Below, one piece after another: positions 7,406-15,997 of a DNA stretch of 64,000 nucleotides. The position numbers and the translations under genes were made by a program. The notes beneath the pieces are model-generated. The model had not been told where the DNA came from. It ran no database searches and saw nothing but the letters and a program-made list of their open reading frames with translations. How positions within the stretch are numbered: position 1 is the stretch's first letter; each line of letters begins with the position of its first letter. This DNA comes from JAAYJM01 sp964498585 (GTDB lineage Bacteria > Bacteroidota > Ignavibacteria > Kapaibacteriales > UBA2268): positions 1 through 64,000 of the forward strand of contig CAZCHH010000010.1 in assembly GCA_964498585.1 (NCBI GenBank), given 5' to 3'.

Positions 7406-8665
7406 TTATTCAACAAATAATAATTCATCAGTATCTGTATAGTAAATTGCTTTCAATTGCCAGAAATATTGGTTTTCATTTTTGCCAATTCCCCAAAACT
7501 CATAATTAACATCTGTTCGGTCTCCATTGCCATCAAATTTGATGGATCCTGAAGCTCCCGGATAATTATTTGATTTTGTAATAAATGCTTGCTTTAATGT
7601 TGCAAAATCAGCATCTTTTCCTGCATAGTCATAAGCTAAAGAATAGAGATATAAAGCGTCATAAGCATTAATCGAATAAGCTGATGGTTCTCTTCCAATT
7701 TTAGATTTGATTAAGTTTTTAATTGCAGACCACCTGTTTTCTGCATTTGGGTCAAGAGCAAAAATTGGGCAGACAAAACTGCTATGATAGCAAAATTCTG
7801 CGGCATCTGCATCCTGAAGGACTTGTTTATTCATAGCAAATGCAGAGCCACCGAACCATCGAACCTGCTTTAAATTATCAAAATTTTTTACTAACCTTAA
7901 ATATTTAACGCCTTCGTCCATACTCAAAAAATAGCATCCAATTTCCAATTCATTGAAATAATACCTTAATCCATTAACATGGTTATCGGCTAAACCTACA
8001 ATATCTTCAAATCCGAAAGTATTATTTGGACCGAAGGAAATTGTATGATTTGCCTGACCTCCCTGCTGAATAAATAATTTTTTAGTAGCAGAATTAAGCT
8101 CGGTTCCCCAGAGGTCGTTTCGTAGTAACGATACAATAGTATTGATACCAGATTGATTAAACATTTTTACCATTGCTTTTGCCTGTAACGAATCAGAAGG
8201 AGCTAAACGAAAGATATTATCATTCGGTATTGCAAGTGAAATGGCTACAGCAGAATGGCTTAAAAGAAGCATTTCGTTTTGATTGGCATAATCCTTTATA
8301 GCAGCAAGTTCGGCGCTTGTATATGGACCAATAACAAATTTTATCTTCTTTTCCTTGAAAGACTTTAGTTTTTCTAAACAAATAATTGTATCAGTTTTCG
8401 TATCTTCAATAACCAATTTAAATTTTAAATCTTTACCTAAAGTTCGGAAGTGGCTGTTGATTTCATCAAGAGCAATTTGAAGTGCTTCCTTTGTTTCCTC
8501 TGCATTGGAGGCACCATTGCCTGTAATGCCAAGAAGTACACCAATTTTGATTTCATTGGGGTCTTCTGACGGCTCATTGTTGTTATCTGAGCAACTAATT
8601 AATACTACTGCTATGATTATTGCAAATAGTAGATAAAACTTTTTCAATTCAATTAATTTTTTCAT
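7406..8665 (-). CDS. ABC transporter substrate-binding lipoprotein (LivK/Peripla_BP_6 type)
   Basis: 419 residues. Lipobox near residues 22-25 (VLISCSD), so it is probably a lipid-anchored periplasmic protein. The mature part opens with IKIGVLLGITGNGA and EALQIALDEIN, as in the receptor family for branched-chain amino acids and amides. FVIGPYTSAELAAI and the later ALYLYSLAYDYAG also fit the fold. No permease or ATPase genes are adjacent, so it may be an orphan binding protein, and the ligand is unknown. The region before the ATG is AT-rich without a clear ribosome site. Confidence 0.85.
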   Translation of the reverse strand: MKKLIELKKFYLLFAIIIAVVLISCSDNNNEPSEDPNEIKIGVLLGITGNGASNAEETKEALQIALDEINSHFRTLGKDLKFKLVIEDTKTDTIICLEKLKSFKEKKIKFVIGPYTSAELAAIKDYANQNEMLLLSHSAVAISLAIPNDNIFRLAPSDSLQAKAMVKMFNQSGINTIVSLLRNDLWGTELNSATKKLFIQQGGQANHTISFGPNNTFGFEDIVGLADNHVNGLRYYFNELEIGCYFLSMDEGVKYLRLVKNFDNLKQVRWFGGSAFAMNKQVLQDADAAEFCYHSSFVCPIFALDPNAENRWSAIKNLIKSKIGREPSAYSINAYDALYLYSLAYDYAGKDADFATLKQAFITKSNNYPGASGSIKFDGNGDRTDVNYEFWGIGKNENQYFWQLKAIYYTDTDELLFVE

Positions 8666-8744
8666 ACTTTTTCTTTTTTTTTAAACAATAATTTTTCTAA
8701 TTTAATAAAAAATTTTATTTTTCTAAAATTTTATTGATTTTATT

Positions 8745-9620
8745 ATGATTCATAACATTTCAATTATTGGCGCTGGGAAACTTGGCGCAGCTCTTGCTTT
8801 TAAACTTGAAAATAAAAATTTACTGAATTGTATTCTTATCCGTTCTTTAGATAAAAGAAAATATTTAGCAGATTTTTTCCCTACTAATAAAATCATTCCT
8901 GCAATAAATAATTTAAATTTAAGAGAAACTGATGCTATTATTTTAGCAATTCCAGACTCAGCTATTGAAGAAGTAGCTAATGATATTGCTAATGAGTTTA
9001 ATGAAAAATTGGCAGGTAAATATGTTATACACTGCTCTGGAAAAGAAAGATTAGACATTTTAAAAAGCTGTGCAAAAAAAGGAGCTTTAATTGCTTCTGC
9101 TCACCCATATCAAACATTTTTCAGATATACTGAAAATGTTTTTAATGATGTTCCCTGGCTAATCGAAGCGGAAAATTACGATGAAATAGCTGATTTTATA
9201 AAATTATTAAATGGAATGCCCTTTTATTTAAGCGCTGATGAATTAGAAAAAAAACCGCTTTACCATTGCTCTGCTGTGGTTGTTTCTAATTTACTTGCTT
9301 CTACGATTTCTTTATCCAAGCAAATGCTAAAAGAATTTAAAAGCATTGATTCTAATATTATAAATAAAATTGTTGACACTACGATACAAAATAGTTTTAA
9401 CGATAGTGCAGAAGTCGATTTACCTATGACAGGACCGCTGATTAGAGCAGATTTAAATACTATTGCCGGGCATATTGAACAACTAAAATCAAATATGAAT
9501 TTAATGAAAAGTTATAAAGCACTTTGTATTTCTGCACTTGAAATGCTCCAGTATTTGCATAAGATTAACGACGAAGATTTCAACAGGATGAAAAGCTTTT
9601 TAGAAAGTGTATATAATTGA
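8745..9620 (+). CDS. Rossmann-fold oxidoreductase-like protein with DUF2520 domain
   Basis: 291 residues. N-terminal NAD(P)-binding fold with GAGKLGAALA (residues 9-18) and the AILAIPDSAIEEVA segment. It then has YVIHCSGKERLDIL and SAHPYQTF, which are characteristic of the Rossmann-like plus DUF2520 family. The C-terminal helical half resembles dehydrogenases of the ProC/6-phosphogluconate class. The reaction is not known for the family. The gene is divergent from the binding-protein gene and convergent with the crtO-like gene. Confidence 0.87.
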   Translation: MIHNISIIGAGKLGAALAFKLENKNLLNCILIRSLDKRKYLADFFPTNKIIPAINNLNLRETDAIILAIPDSAIEEVANDIANEFNEKLAGKYVIHCSGKERLDILKSCAKKGALIASAHPYQTFFRYTENVFNDVPWLIEAENYDEIADFIKLLNGMPFYLSADELEKKPLYHCSAVVVSNLLASTISLSKQMLKEFKSIDSNIINKIVDTTIQNSFNDSAEVDLPMTGPLIRADLNTIAGHIEQLKSNMNLMKSYKALCISALEMLQYLHKINDEDFNRMKSFLESVYN

Positions 9621-9652
9621 TATTTACAGAATTTTAAAAGTATTATTACCTT

Positions 9653-10132
9653 TTAAAAAAAGTTTTTTAGCATTTTGTTAAAGCGAATTCGATTGTATCG
9701 TTGTGCAAGTATGCAAGGTAAGTTGGCAATTACTGCATAAAGAATCATAATGTAACCTACCCACCAGTAATTCCAAATAAAGAATACTGGCGAAAAAAAG
9801 ATTACTACCCAATGAACTGCTTCGGCTCTGCATAATTCTAATTTGAACTGTTTGAAATACTTTTCATCTCTCGAAACAATACGCTTTTTTCTAAATCCCT
9901 TTTTAAAAATTGCAGAGCCATCGGGCAAAAACTCTTTCCATTTCTTTATTTTGAAAACAGATTCATATAACTTTCCATTTTTCTCCCAGCGTAACTCTTT
10001 AAATAACCAAAACTCTGTATTGATATATTTATCTGGCAAAACTGTCCCGATATATGCTACAGAAATGTGTATGATTCCCCATAGCGCAATATCTATCAAA
10101 ACAATCCAAATAACTGGCAATTCAATCAACAT
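9653..10132 (-). CDS. crtO: CrtO-like glycosyl-diaponeurosporenoate acyltransferase
   Basis: 159-residue membrane protein, close to the length of staphylococcal CrtO (about 165). The order of conserved blocks matches my recollection of that family: LPDKY near residue 32, a paired FKIKKWKEFLPDG block, RAEAVHWVVI, and the C-terminal YAVIANLPCILAQRYNR. CrtO attaches a fatty acid to the glucose of glycosylated C30 carotenoic acid, the last step of staphyloxanthin synthesis. The crtQ-, crtP- and aldH-like genes lie 3.2 kb upstream on the same strand, which supports the call. Methyltransferase genes now separate it from them. Confidence 0.85.
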   Translation of the reverse strand: MLIELPVIWIVLIDIALWGIIHISVAYIGTVLPDKYINTEFWLFKELRWEKNGKLYESVFKIKKWKEFLPDGSAIFKKGFRKKRIVSRDEKYFKQFKLELCRAEAVHWVVIFFSPVFFIWNYWWVGYIMILYAVIANLPCILAQRYNRIRFNKMLKNFF

Positions 10133-10281
10133 AAAAATTGTAAAGAAAATTATTAAACAATAATTTTATAACTCCTGCCCCCTCGTAGTTTGCTACTTCA
10201 CAGTCTTGTCATTTCGAACCCCCAAAATGAAGTAAGAATTTTATTTAAATTTATAGACATAATTACTAAACAGTGTTTTTC

Positions 10282-10313
10282 AGTCATACTATCAACAAGT
10301 TGATAGCATGACT
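10282..10313. repeat. Hairpin repeat AGTCATACTATCAAC...
   Basis: Imperfect palindrome ending TTGATAGCATGACT. A second copy follows at 10329-10358 and a third lies at 50491-50520. Short, extragenic, and separated from neighbouring genes by other repeats. Confidence 0.75.
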
Positions 10314-10328
10314 TTAAATCTTTTTATT

Positions 10329-10358
10329 GTCATGCTATCAGCTTGCTGATGGTATGAC
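10329..10358. repeat. Hairpin repeat GTCATGCTATCAGC-tt-GCTGATGGTATGAC
   Basis: Palindromic arms of 14 bases with one G-T type mismatch. It differs at one position (G for A in the right arm) from the copy at 50491-50520. Confidence 0.8.
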
Positions 10359-10385
10359 TGGGAAAATGGTAAATCAGAAGTTTTT

Positions 10386-10667
10386 TTATGAAGTAATTGC
10401 GATTTTTCCTTCATTAAATTTATGAATCAGCATCGAAACTATTGCCTGATATGAAATTCCTTCTTCTAACGCTATTGCCTGAATCTTTTGATAATCTCTT
10501 TCAGATACTTTAACACTAATTTGTTTTGCATTTGGTAGGTATAGTTTTGCAGATTCTTCATACATTTTTTTTGTAGATTCATCAAAATCTGAAACCCATT
10601 CTTCTGAATATAAAGATTCGATGATTTCTTTTTCCTCTTGGTCTATGTATTTAATCATTTTTTTCAT
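10386..10667 (-). CDS. CopG/BrnA-like antitoxin
   Basis: About 93 residues from the ATG at 10667; an upstream TTG at 10679 is less likely. The C-terminal half (NAKQISVKVSERDYQKIQAI, then ALEEGISYQAIVSMLIHKF) is a ribbon-helix-helix DNA-binding domain of the kind found in CopG-family antitoxins paired with BrnT-type RNases. The N-terminal acidic segment with EEWVSDFDES would bind the toxin. A 16-codon frame directly 5' (10651-10701) looks like the stump of a BrnT toxin, so this antitoxin may now be an orphan. It lies between the crtO-like gene and the methyltransferases. Confidence 0.75.
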   Translation of the reverse strand: MKKMIKYIDQEEKEIIESLYSEEWVSDFDESTKKMYEESAKLYLPNAKQISVKVSERDYQKIQAIALEEGISYQAIVSMLIHKFNEGKIAITS

Positions 10668-10701
10668 CGTTCCAATCAAAATATTTCAGTTCATTTTTCA
10701 T
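10651..10701 (-). pseudogene. Possible BrnT toxin remnant
   Basis: A 16-residue frame ending at a TAA that overlaps the antitoxin start. Its FDWNDEKN segment resembles the conserved start of BrnT toxins (F-x-W-D-x-x-K-N). In intact loci BrnT is about 90 residues and directly precedes the antitoxin gene, as this fragment does. Very short, so the assignment is an inference from motif plus position. Confidence 0.4.
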
Positions 10702-10754
10702 ATTTAACTATAATAAATAACGTTAAATCAAAAGATTTGTTTTATTCACCCTGC

Positions 10755-12452
10755 TCACTCCTCTCTTTTCACTCCGCCGTTGATATTTAATTTAATTATT
10801 TCGAGTGCTTCCAAGCCCTCATTATCAACGACTTTTACTGCAACAATGTGGTGACCAATTTTAAATTTATTAGCTGAAATACCGTCTTTGTTTAGCATTT
10901 TCTCAGCAGAAAAAATGCTTGTTTCTTCGTCGTAATCAAAATCAAATGCAAAAAACTCAATTCCTGAATCGCTTTCTGCTTCTGCAAAGAACTCAATTTC
11001 TCTAAAGCCCTTTGCATCTGCACCTTTATCTTCAAATTTCACAGTTAATTTGGGCTTCTTTGCAATAGGAACAATTTCCTCCACTTTTACTAATTTGATT
11101 ATTACATTCTCCTGATTTTTCAGCTTTGCAACTTCTTGAACTGCTCCGGTTCCAAAGCTAAAAGCAATAATATAGCCAATTGGCTCTTCTTTTGCTTTTT
11201 GCCTTTCTGTGATTTGCTTTTCATTGATTATGCAAGATGAATAAAAATTCTTTACGACATTTTTCCCAACAGCTTCCGATTGCTTCACCTGAATAGGCAC
11301 ACCCTCTCTTGTCTTGCCATCAAAACCGCTATCGCTTCTCTGCTTTATATTCGGAACAGCTCCAAAAATTTCAACGATCCACTTTTCAAATTCAAAAGGA
11401 TTTTGGTTGAATAGCTTATCATAATCGTATTTATGAAGTTGAACTGAAAAGGGTTTGGAAAACATATTTTGCTGCTTATTCAACCTCAATTCAGAAACCT
11501 TCACAGCTTGAACTGACTGGTCTATTCCAATCCAATTCCTGTTGAGTTTGTCGGCAACAACAACTGTAGTTCCACCACCGAGGAATGGGTCAAGAATGGT
11601 ATCGTTTTCTTTAGAAGTTAAAATGATAATTCTTTCTAAAAGCTTTTCTGGCTTTTGTGTTGGGTAGCCAATGCTTTCGCTGCTATTAGAATAAATTCTG
11701 TTAATATCATTCCAAAAATTATAAATTGGATTGCCCTTATCATTTATTGGGCGTAACTTTCTAAATGGCATTTTATTGCTTGACCAGCCCAAATCACCGT
11801 TTTTATCTAACTCAATTAGCTTTTCCTTTGTCATTCGCCAACCATATTCTTTTGGTGTGAAACCTTTATATTCATAGACTAAATTAGGACGGGCACCCAT
11901 AGAAGCACCTCTAATAATCGGTCCTTGGTAATACCTACCTTTTTCATCAAAATAAGGGTATTTCTTGGCAAGTTCTCCATTTTGAAGTTGCTCTCTTGCA
12001 GCTTTTTCATCAAAGAAATAATTATTGCTTTTAGAATACCAATAAATTGTGTCTGTTGCAATTCCAAGATTTTTTTTTTCAAATTGAGAACCTTTTGGAT
12101 TTCTTGTTCTTTGCCAGATTATATGATTTCTAAAATTGCTTTCACCAAAAATTTTATCTAAAATATAAACTCTAATATATGCATCGGCGTGCCAGTCGCA
12201 ATGTAAAAATATGCTCCCTGTTGGTTTTAAGAGCCGGTGCATTTCTACTACTCTTTCATAAAGCCAGGCAATGTAATGGTCTATTCCGCCGCTCCATCTG
12301 TCTTCAAAACTCCTTATTTCACCTTTATCGCCCCAAATCACTTCGTAATTTCTGTTTGAAAAGAAAGGTGGGTCAAGATAAATCAAATCAATGGAATCGG
12401 GTTCCATCTTTCTCATTATTTCAAGGTTATCGCCGAGTATTAATTGGTTCAT
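10755..12452 (-). CDS. Methyltransferase-endonuclease fusion (beta-class MTase + Mrr-like domain)
   Basis: 565 residues. DPPF catalytic motif at 27-30 and AdoMet motif DPFLGGGTT at 288-296; the region between (110-260) is the likely target-recognition part. Residues 350-405 look like an Mrr-type PD-(D/E)XK nuclease (FEFEKWIVEIFG, then GFDG, then IQVK at 387-390). The last 100 residues are predicted beta-rich, perhaps Ig-like. It could be a single-chain restriction-modification enzyme. Residues 1-109 and the motif I region match the adjacent upstream methyltransferase almost exactly. Its ATG overlaps that gene's stop by 4 bp (ATGA). Confidence 0.85.
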   Translation of the reverse strand: MNQLILGDNLEIMRKMEPDSIDLIYLDPPFFSNRNYEVIWGDKGEIRSFEDRWSGGIDHYIAWLYERVVEMHRLLKPTGSIFLHCDWHADAYIRVYILDKIFGESNFRNHIIWQRTRNPKGSQFEKKNLGIATDTIYWYSKSNNYFFDEKAAREQLQNGELAKKYPYFDEKGRYYQGPIIRGASMGARPNLVYEYKGFTPKEYGWRMTKEKLIELDKNGDLGWSSNKMPFRKLRPINDKGNPIYNFWNDINRIYSNSSESIGYPTQKPEKLLERIIILTSKENDTILDPFLGGGTTVVVADKLNRNWIGIDQSVQAVKVSELRLNKQQNMFSKPFSVQLHKYDYDKLFNQNPFEFEKWIVEIFGAVPNIKQRSDSGFDGKTREGVPIQVKQSEAVGKNVVKNFYSSCIINEKQITERQKAKEEPIGYIIAFSFGTGAVQEVAKLKNQENVIIKLVKVEEIVPIAKKPKLTVKFEDKGADAKGFREIEFFAEAESDSGIEFFAFDFDYDEETSIFSAEKMLNKDGISANKFKIGHHIVAVKVVDNEGLEALEIIKLNINGGVKREE

Positions 12453-13300
12453 AATTCATTTTCCATAAAATTTAATGTTTCAAATTTTGATAGTTTTAAT
12501 CTGTCTTGTGAAACTTTTACAGCTTGAACTGATTGGTCTATTCCAATCCAATTCCTGTTGAGTTTGTCGGCTACAACAACAGTAGTTCCACCACCAAGGA
12601 ATGGGTCAAGCACGGTATCGTTTTCATTAGAAGAAGATTTGATTATTCTTTCCATTAGTGCTTCTGGTTTTTGAGTGGGGTAACCGATTCGCTCATTTCT
12701 TGACATTTGACCGCCAGAAGGAATGTCGTTCCACCAATCAAATGGCACCATTCCTTTTAAATACTCTTCGTATTCTTTTCCTTGAAATTTTATTCCTTTT
12801 TTCTTTGTCTCGCTATATGTTCTTCGTTTTAAGGTTTCTTCACTATAAGGAATTAGGATTTCATCTTTATTAAAAGTAAAAGAATTTGACTTTGAATATC
12901 TGTAAATGGTATCGTGCTTATTTGGAAATGACACTTTCAAATTTGAGGGACCGTTATAACACCATATAATTTCATTTCTAAAATTGCTTTCACCAAAAAT
13001 TTTATCTAAAATATAAACTCTAATGTAGGCATCAGCGTGCCAGTCGCAATGCAAAAATATGCTACCAGTTGGTTTTAAGAGCCGGTGCATTTCAACTACT
13101 CTTTCATAAAGCCAAGCAATGTAATGGTCAATCCCACCACTCCATCTGTCTTCGAAACTCCTTATTTCACCTTTGTCGCCCCAGATTACTTCGTAATTCC
13201 TGTTTGAAAAGAAAGGTGGGTCAAGATAAATCAAATCAATGGAATCGGGTTCCATCTTTCTCATTATTTCAAGGTTATCGCCGAGTATTAATTGGTTCAT
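12449..13300 (-). CDS. Beta-class DNA methyltransferase, paralogue of the downstream fusion
   Basis: 283 residues, a compact DPPF-type methyltransferase (motif IV at 27-30, DPFLGGGTT near 246-254). Residues 1-109 are identical in sequence to the next gene and the C-terminal AdoMet region is nearly so, while the central 110-230 segment is unrelated. That is the pattern of a duplication in which only the target-recognition region was exchanged. The first 100 or so bases of the two genes are identical. The two may modify different strands of one asymmetric site, as in type IIS systems. It is first in a two-gene operon and interrupts the carotenoid locus. Confidence 0.87.
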   Translation of the reverse strand: MNQLILGDNLEIMRKMEPDSIDLIYLDPPFFSNRNYEVIWGDKGEIRSFEDRWSGGIDHYIAWLYERVVEMHRLLKPTGSIFLHCDWHADAYIRVYILDKIFGESNFRNEIIWCYNGPSNLKVSFPNKHDTIYRYSKSNSFTFNKDEILIPYSEETLKRRTYSETKKKGIKFQGKEYEEYLKGMVPFDWWNDIPSGGQMSRNERIGYPTQKPEALMERIIKSSSNENDTVLDPFLGGGTTVVVADKLNRNWIGIDQSVQAVKVSQDRLKLSKFETLNFMENEL

Positions 13301-13364
13301 ATCATTTCAATGTTTAATAATATTTTTGCAAATTTAAGGAAAAAAATAAAAGGAAAATTAATTT

Positions 13365-14477
13365 TTATACTTCACGCATTTTCCAGTTGATTTTTTTATT
13401 AAATGCTTTTAAATAAATTGAGCGTATGAAAATCAAACAGAAAAAAATCAAATGTAAGGGATAAAAAACTGATGAAACAATTTTGAAAGAGCCAATCTTC
13501 CTTAAAAAATAAAAAACCTGAATTGCAAAAGAAAGGTAAAGAGCAAGCCATAATATTATATTTTTTTGAACGATTATGCTGCTAACAAAAAGAATTGAAG
13601 TCAGGAAGCCGCCGCTAATCCACAATATAATATTAAAAAGAGTGGAAAATACAGTTTGAGTTGCTCCTGATGCATAAGCTTTTGACCAGCCATTTATTAG
13701 CTCCAGCAAACCATTCGGATACATTCTAAATGAAATTGTTCCTTTTCCTCCGAAGCAGATTAATTTCATTCTCTTTTCACTAAATATTTTTGCAAGATAC
13801 ATATTTTCGAGTATTCTGTTTTTTACTTTCTTATGCCCGTCAACAGTGAAATATGCTTTTCGCGAAAGAATTAAACTTTGCCCGAACAAACCGCTCACTT
13901 TCTTTTTGGGAAATGGCGTAAAAGCATTCATTGAACCGAGCATAATTAAATTGAATATTGATGAAATATCTTCGTAGAATTTTTTTACTTTGTGAAAAGG
14001 TGCGACTGAAAGAATAATTTCTTCCTTAAAATTATTTGATAAGTGAGAATATGTGTCAACAATTTTCTGCAATCCATCAAGTTCGAACCAGACATCAGCA
14101 TCAAGGAAAATGAAAACATCGCTTTTTGCATAATTAGCGCCCTGATAGCAAGCCCAGGGTTTTCCCAGCCAATCTTTTGGCAGGGCTTCAGAATCAAGAA
14201 CAAGAGCCCCTTTTTCCAAAGAAATTTCCTTTGTTTTGTCAGTTGAGGCATCATTAACTACGATTAGCTCATTTACTTTGAATCCCTGTCTCTTGATTGA
14301 ATCTAATAAAAATGAAATATTCCTTTCTTCGTTTCTTGCAGGTATTATAATGGCTATGCTGGGTAAAGCTGCTTTTTCTTTTTTTGTAAAGCAAAGCGGA
14401 ATTTTATACATAAACAAAAAGCCGCTTAAAAGCAGAATTATTGCGGTTAAGGAAAGAATGATTTCATTTGTTTCCAT
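13365..14477 (-). CDS. crtQ: CrtQ-like diaponeurosporenoate glycosyltransferase
   Basis: 370 residues. GT2-type glycosyltransferase: N-terminal helix, IAIIIPARNEERNI, VVNDASTDKT and the DADVW metal-binding motif. The family-specific parts agree with staphylococcal CrtQ: WLGKPWACYQGA, FYEDISSIFNLIM, ISFRMYPNGLLELINGW, and several C-terminal membrane helices including ALYLSFAIQVFYFLRKIG. It would transfer glucose to the carboxyl of a C30 carotenoic acid at the membrane. The start overlaps the crtP-like stop by one base (TAATG), implying coupling. It is the last gene of the crtP-crtQ unit. Confidence 0.88.
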   Translation of the reverse strand: METNEIILSLTAIILLLSGFLFMYKIPLCFTKKEKAALPSIAIIIPARNEERNISFLLDSIKRQGFKVNELIVVNDASTDKTKEISLEKGALVLDSEALPKDWLGKPWACYQGANYAKSDVFIFLDADVWFELDGLQKIVDTYSHLSNNFKEEIILSVAPFHKVKKFYEDISSIFNLIMLGSMNAFTPFPKKKVSGLFGQSLILSRKAYFTVDGHKKVKNRILENMYLAKIFSEKRMKLICFGGKGTISFRMYPNGLLELINGWSKAYASGATQTVFSTLFNIILWISGGFLTSILFVSSIIVQKNIILWLALYLSFAIQVFYFLRKIGSFKIVSSVFYPLHLIFFCLIFIRSIYLKAFNKKINWKMREV

Positions 14478-15979
14478 TATTTTCCTTTTTCATTTTGCAA
14501 AATCAACTTGCAAACATTTTGACCGCACAGCAAAACCATTGGCATACCACCACCAGGATTTACAGAACCGCCAGTGAAATAAAGATTTTTATATTTTTTG
14601 CTTTGCTTGGGATGCTTAAAGCTGAAATTTTTCCATAAGTCCGAAACAACGCCGTATATTGAACCACCATTCGATTTATACATTCGGCGAATATCAAGAG
14701 GAGTAAGCAAATGCTCGTAAACTATGTGTTTGCGTATATCTTTCAAGCCCGTTCGTTCTAACTTATCCAGCACCACTTCCTTATATTTAATGTAATCCTC
14801 TTGTGAGAGCGGATTTTCTTCATTTATATAAGGAATGTGAGGAAGAACCTTTAAGCCGGAGCAGTTTGGTGGCGCTACGCTCGGGTCGGACTTTGAAGCA
14901 TCAACGAGATAAATCGTTGGGTCTGGCGGAAGCTTCCTGTCCTTGAAAACAGTTTTAAAGTGATGGGATTGATTAGTAGAGTAAAGGAAATTGTGGTGAG
15001 CAAGCTGCGGATACTGAATGTCAAGCCCTAAATCTAAAACCAAACCGGAGCAGGCGGGTTCAAAACGTGAAAGTTTATTTAAAAACGGCTCGCTTTCGTT
15101 CAATAAAGTTTTATAAGCTGGAATGACCTCCATATTTGAAACAATAATATCCGCTTTGTGGATTTGTTCTTTTGCACGAATCGCAGTAACCCGATTGCCT
15201 TCTTTCAGTATTTCTTCAACTTCGCTGTTGTAATTTATTTTTATTCCAAATTCTTCCATAAGTTTGAGGAAACCGAGAGCAATATTATACATACCGCCGG
15301 GAACATACCACAAATCGTAACGGAACTGAATTGTTGGCATAAGATTCATAAAACCGGGAGCAGAATAAGCAGATGAGCCAACATATTTTATAAAATAATC
15401 CATTATGTCAACGAGATGCGGGCTTTTAATATATTTAGCAACACTGCTGTGCATTGTTCTGAAAAAATCAATTTTAAAAACTGATGAAAAGTCATAGAAT
15501 TTCATAAAATCAGTAGTTTTGTCAAGTCCATTATCGAAATAGCCATCTGCCAAAATATCGTATTGCTTTTCAGAATAATCCAAAAATGCTCTAAACTGCT
15601 GATATGTATCTTTTCCTAACTTGCCAAGCTCTTTTTTCATAAAATCCATATCAGGATCGAGGTCAACTACTGTTCCGTCTTCAAAGAAATTTCGCCAGTG
15701 TGGTCTTACTTTTTGCATCTTGATATAATCGTTAATATCTTTTCCTGCTGCATCAAACAAGCTTTTAAAATATTGAGGCAGAGTGAGAATCGAAGGACCT
15801 AAATCGAAAATATATCCCTTTTCATTAATCAAGTTGAGTTTTCCGCCGATTTTTTCATTTTTCTCAAAAACCTCAACATCGTATCCGGCAATTTTTAGCA
15901 TTATTGCTGCTGAAATACCTCCCAGTCCAGCACCAATGACAATTACTTTTTTTTCTTTTCTTATGCTTGAATTATTCAT
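14477..15979 (-). CDS. crtP: CrtP-like diaponeurosporene oxidase (carotenoid desaturase family)
   Basis: 500 residues. Dinucleotide-binding GAGLGGISAAI at the N-terminus and the carotenoid-desaturase C-terminal signature GGSVNPGGGMPMV. Long stretches agree with staphylococcal CrtP rather than CrtN: FDLGPSILTLP, HWRNFFEDGT, YFIKYVGSSAYSAP, YPQLAHHNF, KVLPHIPYI and RKHIVYEHLLTP. CrtP oxidises the terminal methyl of diaponeurosporene to an aldehyde. A bifunctional desaturase/oxidase cannot be excluded because no crtN or crtM lies in the window. It is 18 bp downstream of the aldehyde dehydrogenase gene. Confidence 0.9.
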   Translation of the reverse strand: MNNSSIRKEKKVIVIGAGLGGISAAIMLKIAGYDVEVFEKNEKIGGKLNLINEKGYIFDLGPSILTLPQYFKSLFDAAGKDINDYIKMQKVRPHWRNFFEDGTVVDLDPDMDFMKKELGKLGKDTYQQFRAFLDYSEKQYDILADGYFDNGLDKTTDFMKFYDFSSVFKIDFFRTMHSSVAKYIKSPHLVDIMDYFIKYVGSSAYSAPGFMNLMPTIQFRYDLWYVPGGMYNIALGFLKLMEEFGIKINYNSEVEEILKEGNRVTAIRAKEQIHKADIIVSNMEVIPAYKTLLNESEPFLNKLSRFEPACSGLVLDLGLDIQYPQLAHHNFLYSTNQSHHFKTVFKDRKLPPDPTIYLVDASKSDPSVAPPNCSGLKVLPHIPYINEENPLSQEDYIKYKEVVLDKLERTGLKDIRKHIVYEHLLTPLDIRRMYKSNGGSIYGVVSDLWKNFSFKHPKQSKKYKNLYFTGGSVNPGGGMPMVLLCGQNVCKLILQNEKGK

Positions 15980-15997
15980 TTTTTGCTCCGATATATG

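Noticed and set aside
12179..13317. Plus-strand frames within the two methyltransferase genes
   Set aside because: Two are near-copies of each other only because the methyltransferase genes are duplicated. They have no ribosome site and no plausible fold.
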